From contig JAZRRD010000048.1 of NCBI GenBank assembly GCA_045650425.1, positions 1 through 7,430 on the forward strand: DNA of 7,430 nucleotides, written 5' to 3'. This document shows, piece by piece, positions 1 to 7,364 of the stretch (position 1 is its first letter; every line of letters begins with the position of its first letter). Source of the stretch: RGIG1752 sp045650425 (GTDB taxonomy: Bacteria > Bacillota_I > Bacilli_A > RF39 > UBA660). Below the pieces are notes generated by a model that made no database searches, had not been told where the DNA came from, and saw nothing but the letters and a program-made list of their open reading frames with translations. Both the position numbers and the translations under genes were made by a program.

Positions 1-270
1 AAACAATATGAAAAAGAGTATGTAAAGAAAATAAAAAAAGAAAAAAACAAAGATAATTTGACTATTTTTACTTTAATAAATTATATAATTCACTATGAGC
101 ATACTCAATATAATTATGTAAATATAAGAAATCTTACTATTTATCAAATTAAGAATACCTTTAAATATTATCATGGTCAAGAAATGTATGATATAGATAT
201 GAAATATAGAACTAGTGGTAACTTTAAAATGGATAAAAAGTCCGCAGACCATTGGTTTTTTGATAAATAA
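1..270 (+). CDS. C-terminal part of an unrecognised phage tail-module protein (5' end outside window)
   Basis: An open frame enters from the left edge in frame 1 and stops at TAA 268-270, giving the last 89 residues. No start with a ribosome site is visible; the TTG at 58 has none and the frame is open upstream of it, so the gene begins before the window. The visible part opens with a Lys/Glu-rich charged stretch (KEYVKKIKKEKNK), followed by a Tyr/Asn/Ile-rich segment and a C-terminus with the pattern DIDMKYRTSGNF...DHWFFDK. I do not recognise the family. It lies 37 bases before the likely start of the tail tube gene on the same strand, so it is probably co-transcribed and a head-tail or tail assembly component. 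That role is inferred from position only. Confidence 0.6.
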   Translation, partial: KQYEKEYVKKIKKEKNKDNLTIFTLINYIIHYEHTQYNYVNIRNLTIYQIKNTFKYYHGQEMYDIDMKYRTSGNFKMDKKSADHWFFDK

Positions 271-287
271 AATAAAATAAAATAAAA
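268..287 (+). repeat. (TAAAA)4 pentanucleotide tract between two genes
   Basis: Four perfect TAAAA units start with the stop codon of the upstream gene and end just before the ribosome site of the tail tube gene. The tract is A/T only, so the leader should be unstructured. A-rich leaders can help ribosomes load, which would suit an abundant structural protein. It could equally be neutral low-complexity DNA. Confidence 0.6.
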
Positions 288-291
288 AACG

Positions 292-297
292 AAAGGA
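292..297 (+). promoter_or_regulatory. Ribosome binding site deciding the tail tube start
   Basis: AAAGGA ends only one base before the ATG at 299, too close to serve it, but 10 bases before the ATG at 308. The downstream TGAT also matches the extended anti-Shine-Dalgarno complement. This favours 308 as the start. Confidence 0.55.
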
Positions 298-307
298 TAT
301 GATTTTA

Positions 308-868
308 ATGCCAACAACTCTTTTTGCTATAAAAGACGCAATAGACTTAAAATTAACTAAAAATGGTGAATCTACTGTATTCACAACAATAGATTATTTA
401 AATGATATACAAATACAAATGGATTCTGAACAAGTATACGCAACTAGAAAAGGAGATAACTATATATCTTTCTCTTCTGGTAGAACAGGAACACTTACTA
501 TGAACTGTGAAGTTATAAACAAACAATTCTTAGCTATGATGCTTGGAGGTACTTTAGGAAGTGACGGAACAATATCTGTATCTGGGGCAGTACCTAACCA
601 AGCATATACTGCTGAAGGTACTTTCAAAGTTACTTCTCTTAACGGAGATATGTATAAACAAATAAAATTCTACAACTTAAAAGCACAAGTTTCTGCTGAC
701 TTAACTTTATCTGCTAGTGAAGTTTCTTCTTTCACATTAGTATTAGATATATTAGCAGATGGAAACGGAAAAATAATGGATATAATAGATATGGCAGGAG
801 CACCTGGTGGAACTGCTGGAGCATCAGAGCCACAAGTTATATCTATAACTAAAGGAGAAGAAAAATAA
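308..868 (+). CDS. Probable phage major tail (tube) protein
   Basis: A 186-residue protein starting MPTTLFAIKDAIDLKL; the alternative ATG at 299 adds only MIL and is badly spaced from the ribosome site. It is predicted beta-rich, with alternating polar/hydrophobic segments (TGTLTMNCEVIN, AEGTFKVTSL, SSFTLVLDILAD) and no membrane segment or signal peptide, and has the usual size of tail tube subunits. Such proteins stack as rings around the tape measure protein to form the tail tube. Position supports this: it lies upstream of the chaperone-like gene and the tape measure gene, the standard order in tailed phages. It uses TTC, AAC, CTT and TCT codons more freely than the genes downstream, as expected for a highly expressed structural protein, and is followed at once by a terminator. 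No single motif proves the family, so the call rests on size, fold pattern, codon bias and order. Confidence 0.6.
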   Translation: MPTTLFAIKDAIDLKLTKNGESTVFTTIDYLNDIQIQMDSEQVYATRKGDNYISFSSGRTGTLTMNCEVINKQFLAMMLGGTLGSDGTISVSGAVPNQAYTAEGTFKVTSLNGDMYKQIKFYNLKAQVSADLTLSASEVSSFTLVLDILADGNGKIMDIIDMAGAPGGTAGASEPQVISITKGEEK

Positions 869-884
869 TATTTTTCTAAAACAC

Positions 885-914
885 AAGACAAGGGGTTATC
901 CCTTGTCTTTTTTT
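885..914 (+). terminator. Rho-independent terminator after the tail tube gene
   Basis: A perfect 10-bp stem pairs AAGACAAGGG (885-894) with CCCTTGTCTT (900-909) around a 5-base loop, and a run of seven T ends at 914. It starts 17 bases after the tail tube stop codon. Because the tail genes continue on the same strand, it probably acts as a partial terminator that lowers expression of the downstream genes relative to the abundant tube protein. Confidence 0.88.
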
Positions 915-1024
915 ATATCTATTTATATGTCTTATTACATTTATGTAAGATAATTGTTCATATATGGACGATTAATTCTTTCCACCAATTAAAGCAATAA
1001 AATAATTTAAAAGGAGTAGATAAT
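915..1024. other. Non-coding gap between tail tube and chaperone genes, with a small palindrome
   Basis: After the terminator there are 110 bases without a supported ORF. They contain a perfect palindrome, TTACAT-TT-ATGTAA (935-948), and a shorter one, CATATATG (959-966). I looked for -35/-10 pairs and found no convincing sigma-A promoter; TTGTTC at 954-959 has no suitable -10 at 16-18 bases. The gap ends in AAAGGAG (1010-1016), the ribosome site of the next gene, 8 bases before its ATG. Whether the palindrome is an operator or incidental cannot be told. Confidence 0.5.
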
Positions 1025-1534
1025 ATGAGAAATAAATATACATTAATAAGTGATTTACGATTAGACGAAGTGAGATGTAAAATAGAAAACATCAATAAAA
1101 AAGGAGAAAAAACTTATATAACAGTTTACAACATATTAGGCGAAAAAAGAGAAGAAGTATTTCGTGATTTAGAAGCAATAATTTCAAATGAAGAAGAGAT
1201 AAATGTACAAATATTTAATGATTTTTATATCGGCTTAATTATGGAGTTTACAGATGTTATAATAGATAAAAGTGATATTAGCTTTATGTTAAGCGAAGGA
1301 AATTTAACTAGTAAAATACTTATGCAAGAAATAAATGATATGGTATATGAATTACAATATGAAAGTGCAATGAATAACTTAGCAAATGTAAGAAATGTAA
1401 CATTAGGTATGTTAAATCAAGTCGCATTACAAGAAATGCAATTAGCAGAACAAAGAATAAAAAGAGAAAATGAAAGAAAAGATAAATTAATTAATCATAA
1501 GGTTAAAAAGAGAAATCGAAAATTTGTTAAATAG
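1025..1534 (+). CDS. Probable tail assembly chaperone
   Basis: A 169-residue acidic-to-basic protein starting at ATG 1025 with AAAGGAG 8 bases upstream. The N-terminal half is mixed alpha/beta and acidic (residues ~1-90). The second half is predicted helical, with a stretch like LMQEINDMVYELQYESAMNNL, then a Gln/Glu-rich helix and a very basic tail (KKRNRKFVK). Helical proteins of this size between the tail tube and tape measure genes are usually the gpG/Gp14-type chaperones, which coat the tape measure protein and recruit tube subunits. Many such genes make a longer form by ribosomal frameshifting. I looked for a slippery heptamer near the 3' end and found none that continues into a useful frame. 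The assignment rests mainly on position and helical character; sequence similarity is not obvious by eye. Confidence 0.5.
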   Translation: MRNKYTLISDLRLDEVRCKIENINKKGEKTYITVYNILGEKREEVFRDLEAIISNEEEINVQIFNDFYIGLIMEFTDVIIDKSDISFMLSEGNLTSKILMQEINDMVYELQYESAMNNLANVRNVTLGMLNQVALQEMQLAEQRIKRENERKDKLINHKVKKRNRKFVK

Positions 1535-1544
1535 AAAGAGGTGA
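1535..1544 (+). promoter_or_regulatory. Ribosome binding site deciding the start of the 1550 gene
   Basis: AAAGAGGTGA is a long anti-Shine-Dalgarno match ending 5 bases before ATG 1550. The GTG at 1541 lies inside this site, so it is part of the ribosome site and not the start codon. Confidence 0.7.
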
Positions 1545-1549
1545 ATAGT

Positions 1550-1963
1550 ATGATATTTAACTCTATGGCAGATTTAAGGGCTTATGTTTTAAGTGCAATG
1601 GAAGATTGTGCGCAAATATGCGCAGAAGAAATGTTAGAAATTATGAGAGAAGAAATTGAAAACGCTTATAATAGTTATTCTCCTTCTCAATATGTAAGAA
1701 CAGGAGATTTATTGAACACTCCACAAATTATCAAAGCTAATAATGATGGTATGGTAACAGAATTTGTAGATAATGGTGGTTGGTTTTCATTAGTAGGTAA
1801 AACTGCCGGACAACATTTCTTTGCATTAGAAGGATTAGAAGGTGGAACTACTTGGAATAGAGGTGCTACAAACATATATCCTACTTCTGTATCAAGATGT
1901 TACGATTATATACCTATGTATTACGAAAGATGTTTAAATGCAATGGGAATACCGACTACTTAA
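1550..1963 (+). CDS. Small phage morphogenesis protein, HK97-gp10-like tail/neck component (tentative)
   Basis: A 137-residue protein from ATG 1550, chosen by the ribosome site at 1535-1544; ATG 1565 is a weaker alternative. The N-terminus is a long amphipathic acidic helix (DLRAYVLSAMEDCAQ...EEMLEIMREEIENAY). It is followed by SPSQYVRTGDLL, a segment TEFVDNGGWFSLVGK, then HFFALEGLEGGTTWNRG and a C-terminal helix. The pattern of an N-terminal helix, an R-T-G-x-L motif and a beta-rich middle is typical of HK97-gp10-type tail completion or minor structural proteins, which sit at the tail/neck interface. It is separated from the chaperone by 15 bases and from the tape measure start by 18, so all three look translationally coupled. 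Its place between chaperone and tape measure is unusual for gp10 proteins, which normally lie before the tail tube gene, so the family call is tentative. Confidence 0.45.
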   Translation: MIFNSMADLRAYVLSAMEDCAQICAEEMLEIMREEIENAYNSYSPSQYVRTGDLLNTPQIIKANNDGMVTEFVDNGGWFSLVGKTAGQHFFALEGLEGGTTWNRGATNIYPTSVSRCYDYIPMYYERCLNAMGIPTT

Positions 1964-1967
1964 CAAA

Positions 1968-1973
1968 GGAAGG
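1968..1973 (+). promoter_or_regulatory. Ribosome binding site deciding the tape measure start
   Basis: GGAAGG ends 8 bases before ATG 1982. The in-frame GTG at 1973 overlaps this site and has only the weaker AAAGG just upstream, so ATG 1982 (MSEFDIRIG) is the better start. Confidence 0.6.
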
Positions 1974-1981
1974 TGAAAAAA

Positions 1982-4771
1982 ATGAGTGAATTTGATATAC
2001 GAATTGGTACGGTCTTGGATACTTCCGAAGCAGAAGCGAAACTTCAAGCATTTATCAATAAGTATAGTAACGAAGATACCCTTAAATTACGATTAGAAAT
2101 AAGTAATGAAGGGAAATTAGAAGGTTTAGAAAAGTCGCTTATGAAAATAGCTAAATTAGCTAAATCAATAGAAAATATTAAATTAAATGTTAATATGAGC
2201 GACTTATCAAAAACAGAAAATGGTATAGGAGATACTATTAAAAGAAATGCAGAAGAATTAGAACAAGCTACTCAATCAGTAAGAAAAGAATTGAGTAATG
2301 CAATGGATAGTTCACTTGATAATTTTGGAAAAGAAGTTGATTCAATTAAAAAAAGAATTGGAACTATGCTAGATGATTTACAGCAACTTAAATTAGAGCC
2401 AAATGCCAATATTCAAGAAATCAATCGACTTCAAAGTGTCTTAAAAGACCTTGGTAATAATTCAAATTTTGACACAGGTGGAGTATTAGGATTAAAATTA
2501 GTAAGTGAAGAATTGGATGAAATAGAAAAGAGTTTCTCTCAATTAGATAAAGTTGCAAAAAATACTCGATTAAATAAAACTTTTGAAGATATTAAAATTA
2601 CACCATTATTAAATCAATTAAATGCAGTTAAAGAAGTTATGGAATTTAAAAAAATGGATACAAGTGGTATAAATGATTTAATAGATAAACTTCAAAGTGC
2701 AACTGCACAAGCCCAAGATTTAAAACAATTAAAAGGGATATTTAATGATGTTAAAAGTGATTTTGGAAACCTTAAAAAAGCATTAGACTTAAAAGGAATA
2801 GATTCTAGTGAATTAGCTATTAAAAAATTATTAGAATATAAAGAAGAATTAAAAGAAGAAGTAAGACTTAAAATAAATCCTTCTGAAGCTATGAGTACTT
2901 ATGATGAAATAAAAAGAATTGAAGAAACTATTGAAAGACTTCGTAAACTTTCAAATGAAAATATAGTTAAAAATATGTTTGACATAAGTCAGCTTAATGA
3001 AATTAAAAATTTTGAAAATATTACTGAAAAACTTCAAAATAATGCTAAAAAAGTAAGCGATACATTTGATAAATTAAAAGCTAATGCCGATAAATTAAGA
3101 AGTATGGAATTTGTTGATATAAGTGCTATGGTTAATTTAGAATCAATGATAAAAGATATAGATAAATCTATAAAATCATTGGATTTTAATAATCTAAATA
3201 TGACTGAAATAAACGACATAGTAAATAAAATGGAAACATTAGAAGATACAATAAAACATACCGAAAGAATTGCAAAAAATACAAAATTAGATTTTGAGTT
3301 TAATACAGATTTGCAAAAAATAATAACTCAATTAAATGGTTTACAATCTGCTTTGGTTAAACTTGGAAAAGAATCTTCTATTGATATAGGTAAATTAAGA
3401 GAAGAATTAGAAAGCATTGAAAACTTGGCAAAAGTTGACATGGGTAAAGCAGGAACTGAATTATCTAATTTTACTTCAAGATTAAATAATCTTAAAAAAG
3501 AACTTAATTTAGGGAATATTAGTGGTGATTTATCACAATTCACTAAATATGTAGAAGATATACAAAAAGCTATGAAACAATTAGCGACTACAAAAGATGT
3601 AAATTTTGCAGAAGAATTAGAAAATGATATTAAAAAGACATTATCTGCATTAAAACAATTAGAATCAGGATTTAATGATGTTCAAAGAGAGTTCGCAGAA
3701 GGCTTTAAAAATGAATCATTTAAAAATCTTGGTAAAGATTTCCAACAAGAATTAAATAAAATGAGTGTAGAAGCAGAAAAACTTCAAACTGCCCTATACA
3801 GAGTTGGTAGAGATGCTAATCTTAGTGGAGATATAGGCGAAAAACTTTCTAATGATTTAAAAGAAGCAACAAATGAAGTAGAAAGATTACAAAATGCTTT
3901 AAGAAATATTGATGTTGGAAGTGGAAAAAGTGCCGCACAAGATATTCAAAGATTAAAGCAAGAATTAGAACAGGCTAAGCAAACTGTAGCAGAATTAGGT
4001 AAAACAAGAATAGACCTTGATTGTGAACAAGCCTTAAGTAGATTACAAAAATTAAAAAATGAAATCAGAGAGTTTGATGGTACATTAGACGGTTTAGATG
4101 GAGAAACTTCAATTAGAAGAATATTTGAAGATTTTGAAAATGGCACTATGTCACTTGATAAAGCAGTTTCTTCATTAAAAAAACTTGAAAATGCAATGGA
4201 TAGAGTGGAAAGTAGTAGTAGAAATATAGGAAAATCATTTGATGTGTTTGATTCACTTGGAAGAGGTTTAGAAGGTACATTCCAAAGTATAGGAGATGCC
4301 TTTAGACGATTTACTGTTGGAGAACTTTTAGAAGAAGGTATAGAAGAAGCAATATATGGTATAAAAGAAACAATAGTAGGTTTAGATGCCGCAATGACAG
4401 AACTTAAAAGGGTTTCAGATGATACAGGTTTAACATTTGATGATGCAGGATATAAACAAATAGCAAATGATGCAAGAGAAGTGGCTATTAGTGTTGGACA
4501 ATCAACAGAAGATGTTATAACAGGTATGAGTACTGCTTTACAAGCTGGAGCAACAACAATACAACAAGCAACAGAAATAGCTAGAACTTCTGCTATTTTA
4601 CAAAATGTTTCTGATATGAGTGCCGAAAGTGCATCACAAGCTATAGCTTCTATGGTAAACCAATATTATGATATGGGTACGGCTTTAGATACAGTACAAG
4701 ATAAAATAAAGGGTGCACCTAGAGATTATAATAATTTAACTAATGCAATAGATATGATGAACTATGCAGGT
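1982..4771 (+). CDS. Phage tail tape measure protein, exon 1 (N-terminal 930 residues)
   Basis: The tape measure protein fills the growing tail tube, sets its length and later helps deliver DNA. Residues ~30-780 are almost continuous heptad-rich helix (many LK, LE, IEN and KLQ repeats), as expected of a molecular ruler. From about residue 795 (LDAAMTELKRVS) the conserved TP901-type tape measure core begins, with DDTGLTF...ATEIARTSAILQNVSDMS and QAIASMVNQY. The frame stops at TAA 4772-4774 in the middle of this core. This is not a natural end: the core resumes in the same frame at 5873 (NNFAISTEGVAVAL). The last exon codon is GGT (4769-4771), and its T is the U of the U·G wobble in intron helix P1. 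Exons 1 and 2 together encode at least 1329 residues. Weak internal repeats occur: V/I-AKNT-R/K-L at residues ~191 and ~430, LKQL...FNDV at ~247 and ~557, LQS at ~150 and ~454. Confidence 0.92.
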
Positions 4772-4946
4772 TAATTATTAGCCTGGCTATATGGTGACAT
4801 ATAGAAGAATATATTTTCTGAATTGCTGGAAAACCCTTAGAGCCTATTAAACTACAACATAGCTAGAAATGGCAAGTGTGAATGTTTGAAAATTAATAGG
4901 ATTGGGCAATCAGCAGAGAAGGTTCTAAAGTTATTTATAAATTAAG

Positions 4947-4975
4947 TTGACAATATATAAAAATAATAGTATAAT
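4947..4975 (+). promoter_or_regulatory. Consensus sigma-A promoter for the intron 1 endonuclease
   Basis: A perfect -35 TTGACA (4947-4952) and a perfect -10 TATAAT (4970-4975) are separated by exactly 17 bases. Transcription would start near 4982, just before the ribosome site AAAGGAG (4985-4991). It lies inside intron loop L6, and the same arrangement recurs in intron 2. Confidence 0.85.
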
Positions 4976-5000
4976 AAAAATAGGAAAGGAGTTGAAATAT

Positions 5001-5687
5001 ATGGGTAGAAGAAAAACACAACAAGAAGTAGAAGAAATATATGCAGATGAAGGATATGAATTGTTATCAAAATATAAAAATAATAGAACACCAAATGTTG
5101 TAAAATGTCCTTTCGGTCATACATTTGACACAATGACTTTATGGAGTTTTCAAAAAGGTAATAGGTGTCCAATATGTAGTCATAAAGCAAAATTAACATA
5201 TGAATATGTAAAGGAATATATAGAATCATTTGGATATATATTATTATCAACAAAATATGAAAATGCCAATAGTAAACTTCTTATACAATGTCCAAAAGGT
5301 CATATTTTTGAAATGACATATGCAAAATTTTACATAGGTCAAAGATGTTCTTATTGTAATATGTCTAGTGGTGAACAAGAAGTAGCTAGAATATTAGATA
5401 AATATAATATAATATATAATATACAATATAGATTTAATGATTGTAGAAGTGTATTACCACTACCATTTGATTTTTATTTACCTCAATATAATTGTTGTAT
5501 AGAATTTGATGGAAAACAACATTATACAGGTAGAAGAGATGATACAGAAAAAGATATAGAAAATAGAAAAATAAGAGATAATATTAAAACTAATTATTGT
5601 AATCAAAATAATATTAAACTAATAAGAATACCTTATTGGAATTTTCAAAACATAAAAAATATACTTATTAAAGAACTTAATTTATAA
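5001..5687 (+). CDS. Intron-encoded homing endonuclease: two zinc ribbons plus PD-(D/E)XK/Vsr-like nuclease
   Basis: A 228-residue protein from ATG 5001, 9 bases after AAAGGAG. The frame can be extended upstream to a TTG at 4947, but that codon is the -35 box, so 5001 is the start. Domains: zinc ribbon 1 with C36-P-F-G-H40 and C56-P-I-C59; zinc ribbon 2 with C97-P-K-G-H101 and C116-S-Y-C119; each follows a short helix and a GYxLLS strand, so the two modules are repeats. The C-terminal part (residues ~123-228) begins SGEQEVARIL and holds the likely active site: D157 in PFDFYLP, then E168-F-D170-G-K172-Q-H-Y, with a closing IKLIRIPYW strand. This layout matches Vsr-like PD-(D/E)XK nucleases in phage introns, such as the I-Bth0305I group. 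Its role would be to cut intron-less tape measure alleles near the GGT/AAT junction so that repair copies the intron in. The zinc ribbons probably contact DNA. The active-site assignment is by eye. Confidence 0.85.
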   Translation: MGRRKTQQEVEEIYADEGYELLSKYKNNRTPNVVKCPFGHTFDTMTLWSFQKGNRCPICSHKAKLTYEYVKEYIESFGYILLSTKYENANSKLLIQCPKGHIFEMTYAKFYIGQRCSYCNMSSGEQEVARILDKYNIIYNIQYRFNDCRSVLPLPFDFYLPQYNCCIEFDGKQHYTGRRDDTEKDIENRKIRDNIKTNYCNQNNIKLIRIPYWNFQNIKNILIKELNL

Positions 5688-5872
5688 ATAAACAAGAACA
5701 ACTTTCAACGACTATTCCGAAAGGAAGTACACTACAAGCTATTGGTAGTGGAAGGAGAAAAGGTCTTATAAAATATAAGATTAAAATATAGTCTGCTCCC
5801 TAGTGAAAACTAGGGCGGTTTTTGTGCAAACAAAAACGGTATATGTGTAGCGAACATATATGAACAAAAAGG

Positions 5873-7070
5873 AATAATTTCGCAATTTCAACAGAAGGTG
5901 TAGCGGTTGCGTTACAAAATGGTGGGTCAGTTTTAAGTAGTTATGGTGTAGACCTATCTGATTCTATCGCATTAATAACTGCTGCCAATGAAAGTCTGCA
6001 AGACCCTTCAAGAATAGGTAATGGTTTAAAATCACTAGCAATTAACTTTGCCGGTATAAAAACAAATGCAAAAGATGGTACTATTGAATTAAATAAATCT
6101 GCTTTAGCATTAAAAGAAATTGCGGGAATAGATGTGTTTACGGATAGCAGTAAAACATCAGTTAAAGATATGATGACTTTATTAGATGAAGTAAATACAA
6201 AATGGGATACTTTAACAGATGTTCAAAAGAAAGGTTTATCAGAAGGGTTAGCTGGAAAAACCCAAGCAGCAGTATTCCAATCTTTAATGTCTGGCTGGAA
6301 GAGGGTTAAACAATTCCAAGAAGAATATAATGAAGGTTCAATGGTTGGAAGTGCTGAAAAGGAAAATTTAAAATACTTAGATAGTATACAAGGTAAATGG
6401 AATCAACTTAAGGAAACTATGAAAGGATTAGTTACTAATAATGTATCGCAATCATTTATAAAAGGTATGTTAGATGGCGCTACTGAATTAGTAGGTGTAA
6501 TAGATAAAATTACAACTAGCTTAGGTAAACTCGGCTCATTAGGTGCTATGGCAGGAATTGTATCTTTTATAAAATCAATGAGTAATTTTAGTAATTTACC
6601 AACTTCTTTAAATTTTGATACTGGAGTATTTAAAAGTATAAAAGATGTTTTTGCATTAACTAGTCAAGGTTTCAAAATGGATGGAATGATAGGTGGATTT
6701 AAAAGTTTAGGAGTAGGTTTACAAAGTTTAGTTAGTGGAGCAGGATTAGCTAAGATTGCTTTGGCTGGACTTAAAGCAATATTTGTTAGTTTTGGTGTAG
6801 GATTAGCAATAGCCGGAATAACAGCACTTGTTAAAAAACTTTATGATTTAGACCATGCAACAGAAAATGCAGTAAAATCTGCCAAAGAAATGCAAAATTC
6901 TGCAAGAGATGAAATAACTAGTTTAAATCAACAAAAAAAGGGATTAGCAGAAATTGCTAAAGAATATGATGAATTAAATAAAAAAACAAATAAAACTGCT
7001 GAAGAATATGATAGATTTAAAGAATTAAAACACCAAGTAGCCAATCTTGCCCCAGATTTAGTAATGGGCT
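5873..7070 (+). CDS. Phage tail tape measure protein, exon 2
   Basis: This exon continues the TMP in the same frame after splicing: NNFAISTEGVAVAL follows directly on MMNYAG, restoring the conserved TP901 core across the junction. About 399 residues (931-1329 of the spliced protein). The core runs through LSDSIALITAANESL and GLKSLAINFAGIKT to about residue 1080. A hydrophobic stretch follows at ~1220-1250 (GLAKIALAGLKAIF...GVGLAIAGITALV), a probable membrane-inserting segment of the kind used in DNA ejection. A charged helical stretch comes next (LNQQKKGLAEIAKEYDELNK). The frame hits TAA at 7070-7072, again at an intron border: LAPDLVMG followed by a residue starting with T is how such proteins usually continue. 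A GTG inside this exon (6134) has no ribosome site and is not a start. The 3' border is 7070 if the last exon base is the usual T, or 7069 if it is C. Confidence 0.88.
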
Positions 7071-7307
7071 AACAACATAGCCTAGTTGTCGAGTAATTGG
7101 CAACTGAAAACAGATTTAACTGCAGGTAATCCCTAAAGCCTTACACCACAATAGAGAGGGAAACCACTCTATGAAGGTACGAAAGTAGAAAAAACGTAAG
7201 GATATGTATATGGTTAAATCCTAAGTACATAAGTAATATTTATATTACTACAATGGGTGTTCATGCAAGTAAGTACCTAAGTTTATTTTAAATATTTTCT
7301 AATTAAA

Positions 7308-7336
7308 TTGACAAGATATAAAAATATAAGTATAAT
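7308..7336 (+). promoter_or_regulatory. Consensus sigma-A promoter for the intron 2 ORF
   Basis: TTGACA (7308-7313) and TATAAT (7331-7336) are separated by exactly 17 bases. The spacer and flanks are closely similar to the promoter in intron 1. A GAAAGGAG ribosome site (7349-7356) follows, 8 bases before ATG 7365. Confidence 0.85.
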
Positions 7337-7364
7337 AAAAAATAAAAAGAAAGGAGTTGAGAAT

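Larger units (their letters stand above)
4772..5872 (+). ncRNA. Group IA-type self-splicing intron in the tape measure gene (1101 nt)
   Basis: The full fold can be read. P1: exon CAGGT (4767-4771) with GCCTG (4781-4785), closed by U·G at the splice site. P2: CTATATG (4787-4793) and CATATAG (4798-4804) with a GTGA loop. P3: TTTTCT (4814-4819) with AGAAAA (5756-5761). P4: TGCTG (4824-4828) with CAGCA (4911-4915). P5: CCC (4834-4836) with GGG (4904-4906), extended by CCTATTAA (4843-4850) with TTAATAGG (4893-4900). P6: GTTCT (4922-4926) with AGAAC (5695-5699). P7: GACTA (5710-5714) with TAGTC (5789-5793). P7.1: TTCC/GGAA with GAAA loop (5715-5726). P7.2: CACTAC/GTAGTG (5730-5750). P8: TCTTATA/TATAAGA (5764-5780). 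P9: 5798-5815, GAAA loop. P9.1: 5818-5837, GCAA loop. P9.2: 5840-5860. The last base is G 5872. P10 pairs exon AATAAT (5873-5878) with ATTATT (4774-4779). P7.1/P7.2 point to subgroup IA. An endonuclease gene occupies L6. Confidence 0.96.

Noticed and set aside
73..384. Reverse-strand ORF across the first intergenic region, and other minus-strand ORFs
   Set aside because: They are shadows of real + strand genes, have no ribosome sites, and translate to low-complexity hydrophobic or biased sequence.
1490..1545. Programmed frameshift at the end of the chaperone gene
   Set aside because: The -1 frame stops at once (TAA 1504-1506), the other frame is open for only 17 codons, and no XXXYYYZ slippery heptamer is in the right phase.
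2429..3680. Exact internal DNA repeats in the tape measure coiled-coil region
   Set aside because: The repeated motifs (AKNT, FNDV, LQS) are short, degenerate and in a different order, so they fit heptad-driven similarity better than recent duplication.
4947..5000. Upstream extension of the endonuclease frame to a TTG start
   Set aside because: The TTG is the -35 box of the promoter, has no ribosome site and lies upstream of the predicted transcript start; ATG 5001 has a strong site.
5798..5837. Two hairpins followed or flanked by T-runs that look like rho-independent terminators
   Set aside because: They are P9 (GAAA loop) and P9.1 (GCAA loop) of the group I intron, in the expected place after the P7 3' strand; the T-run is one strand of P9.1.
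4772..5872. IStron or other transposon-type insertion
   Set aside because: The inserted ORF is a zinc-ribbon/nuclease protein, not a transposase such as TnpA/TnpB, and no terminal inverted or target repeats are seen.
4760..5880. Tape measure gene as a pseudogene broken by a stop codon or frameshift
   Set aside because: The break is occupied by a complete group I fold with exact P1/P10 pairing, and removing it restores the frame.
6134..7072. Separate 312-residue gene starting at GTG 6134
   Set aside because: It has no ribosome site, and the frame is open upstream to 5873 with conserved tape measure sequence, so it is part of exon 2.
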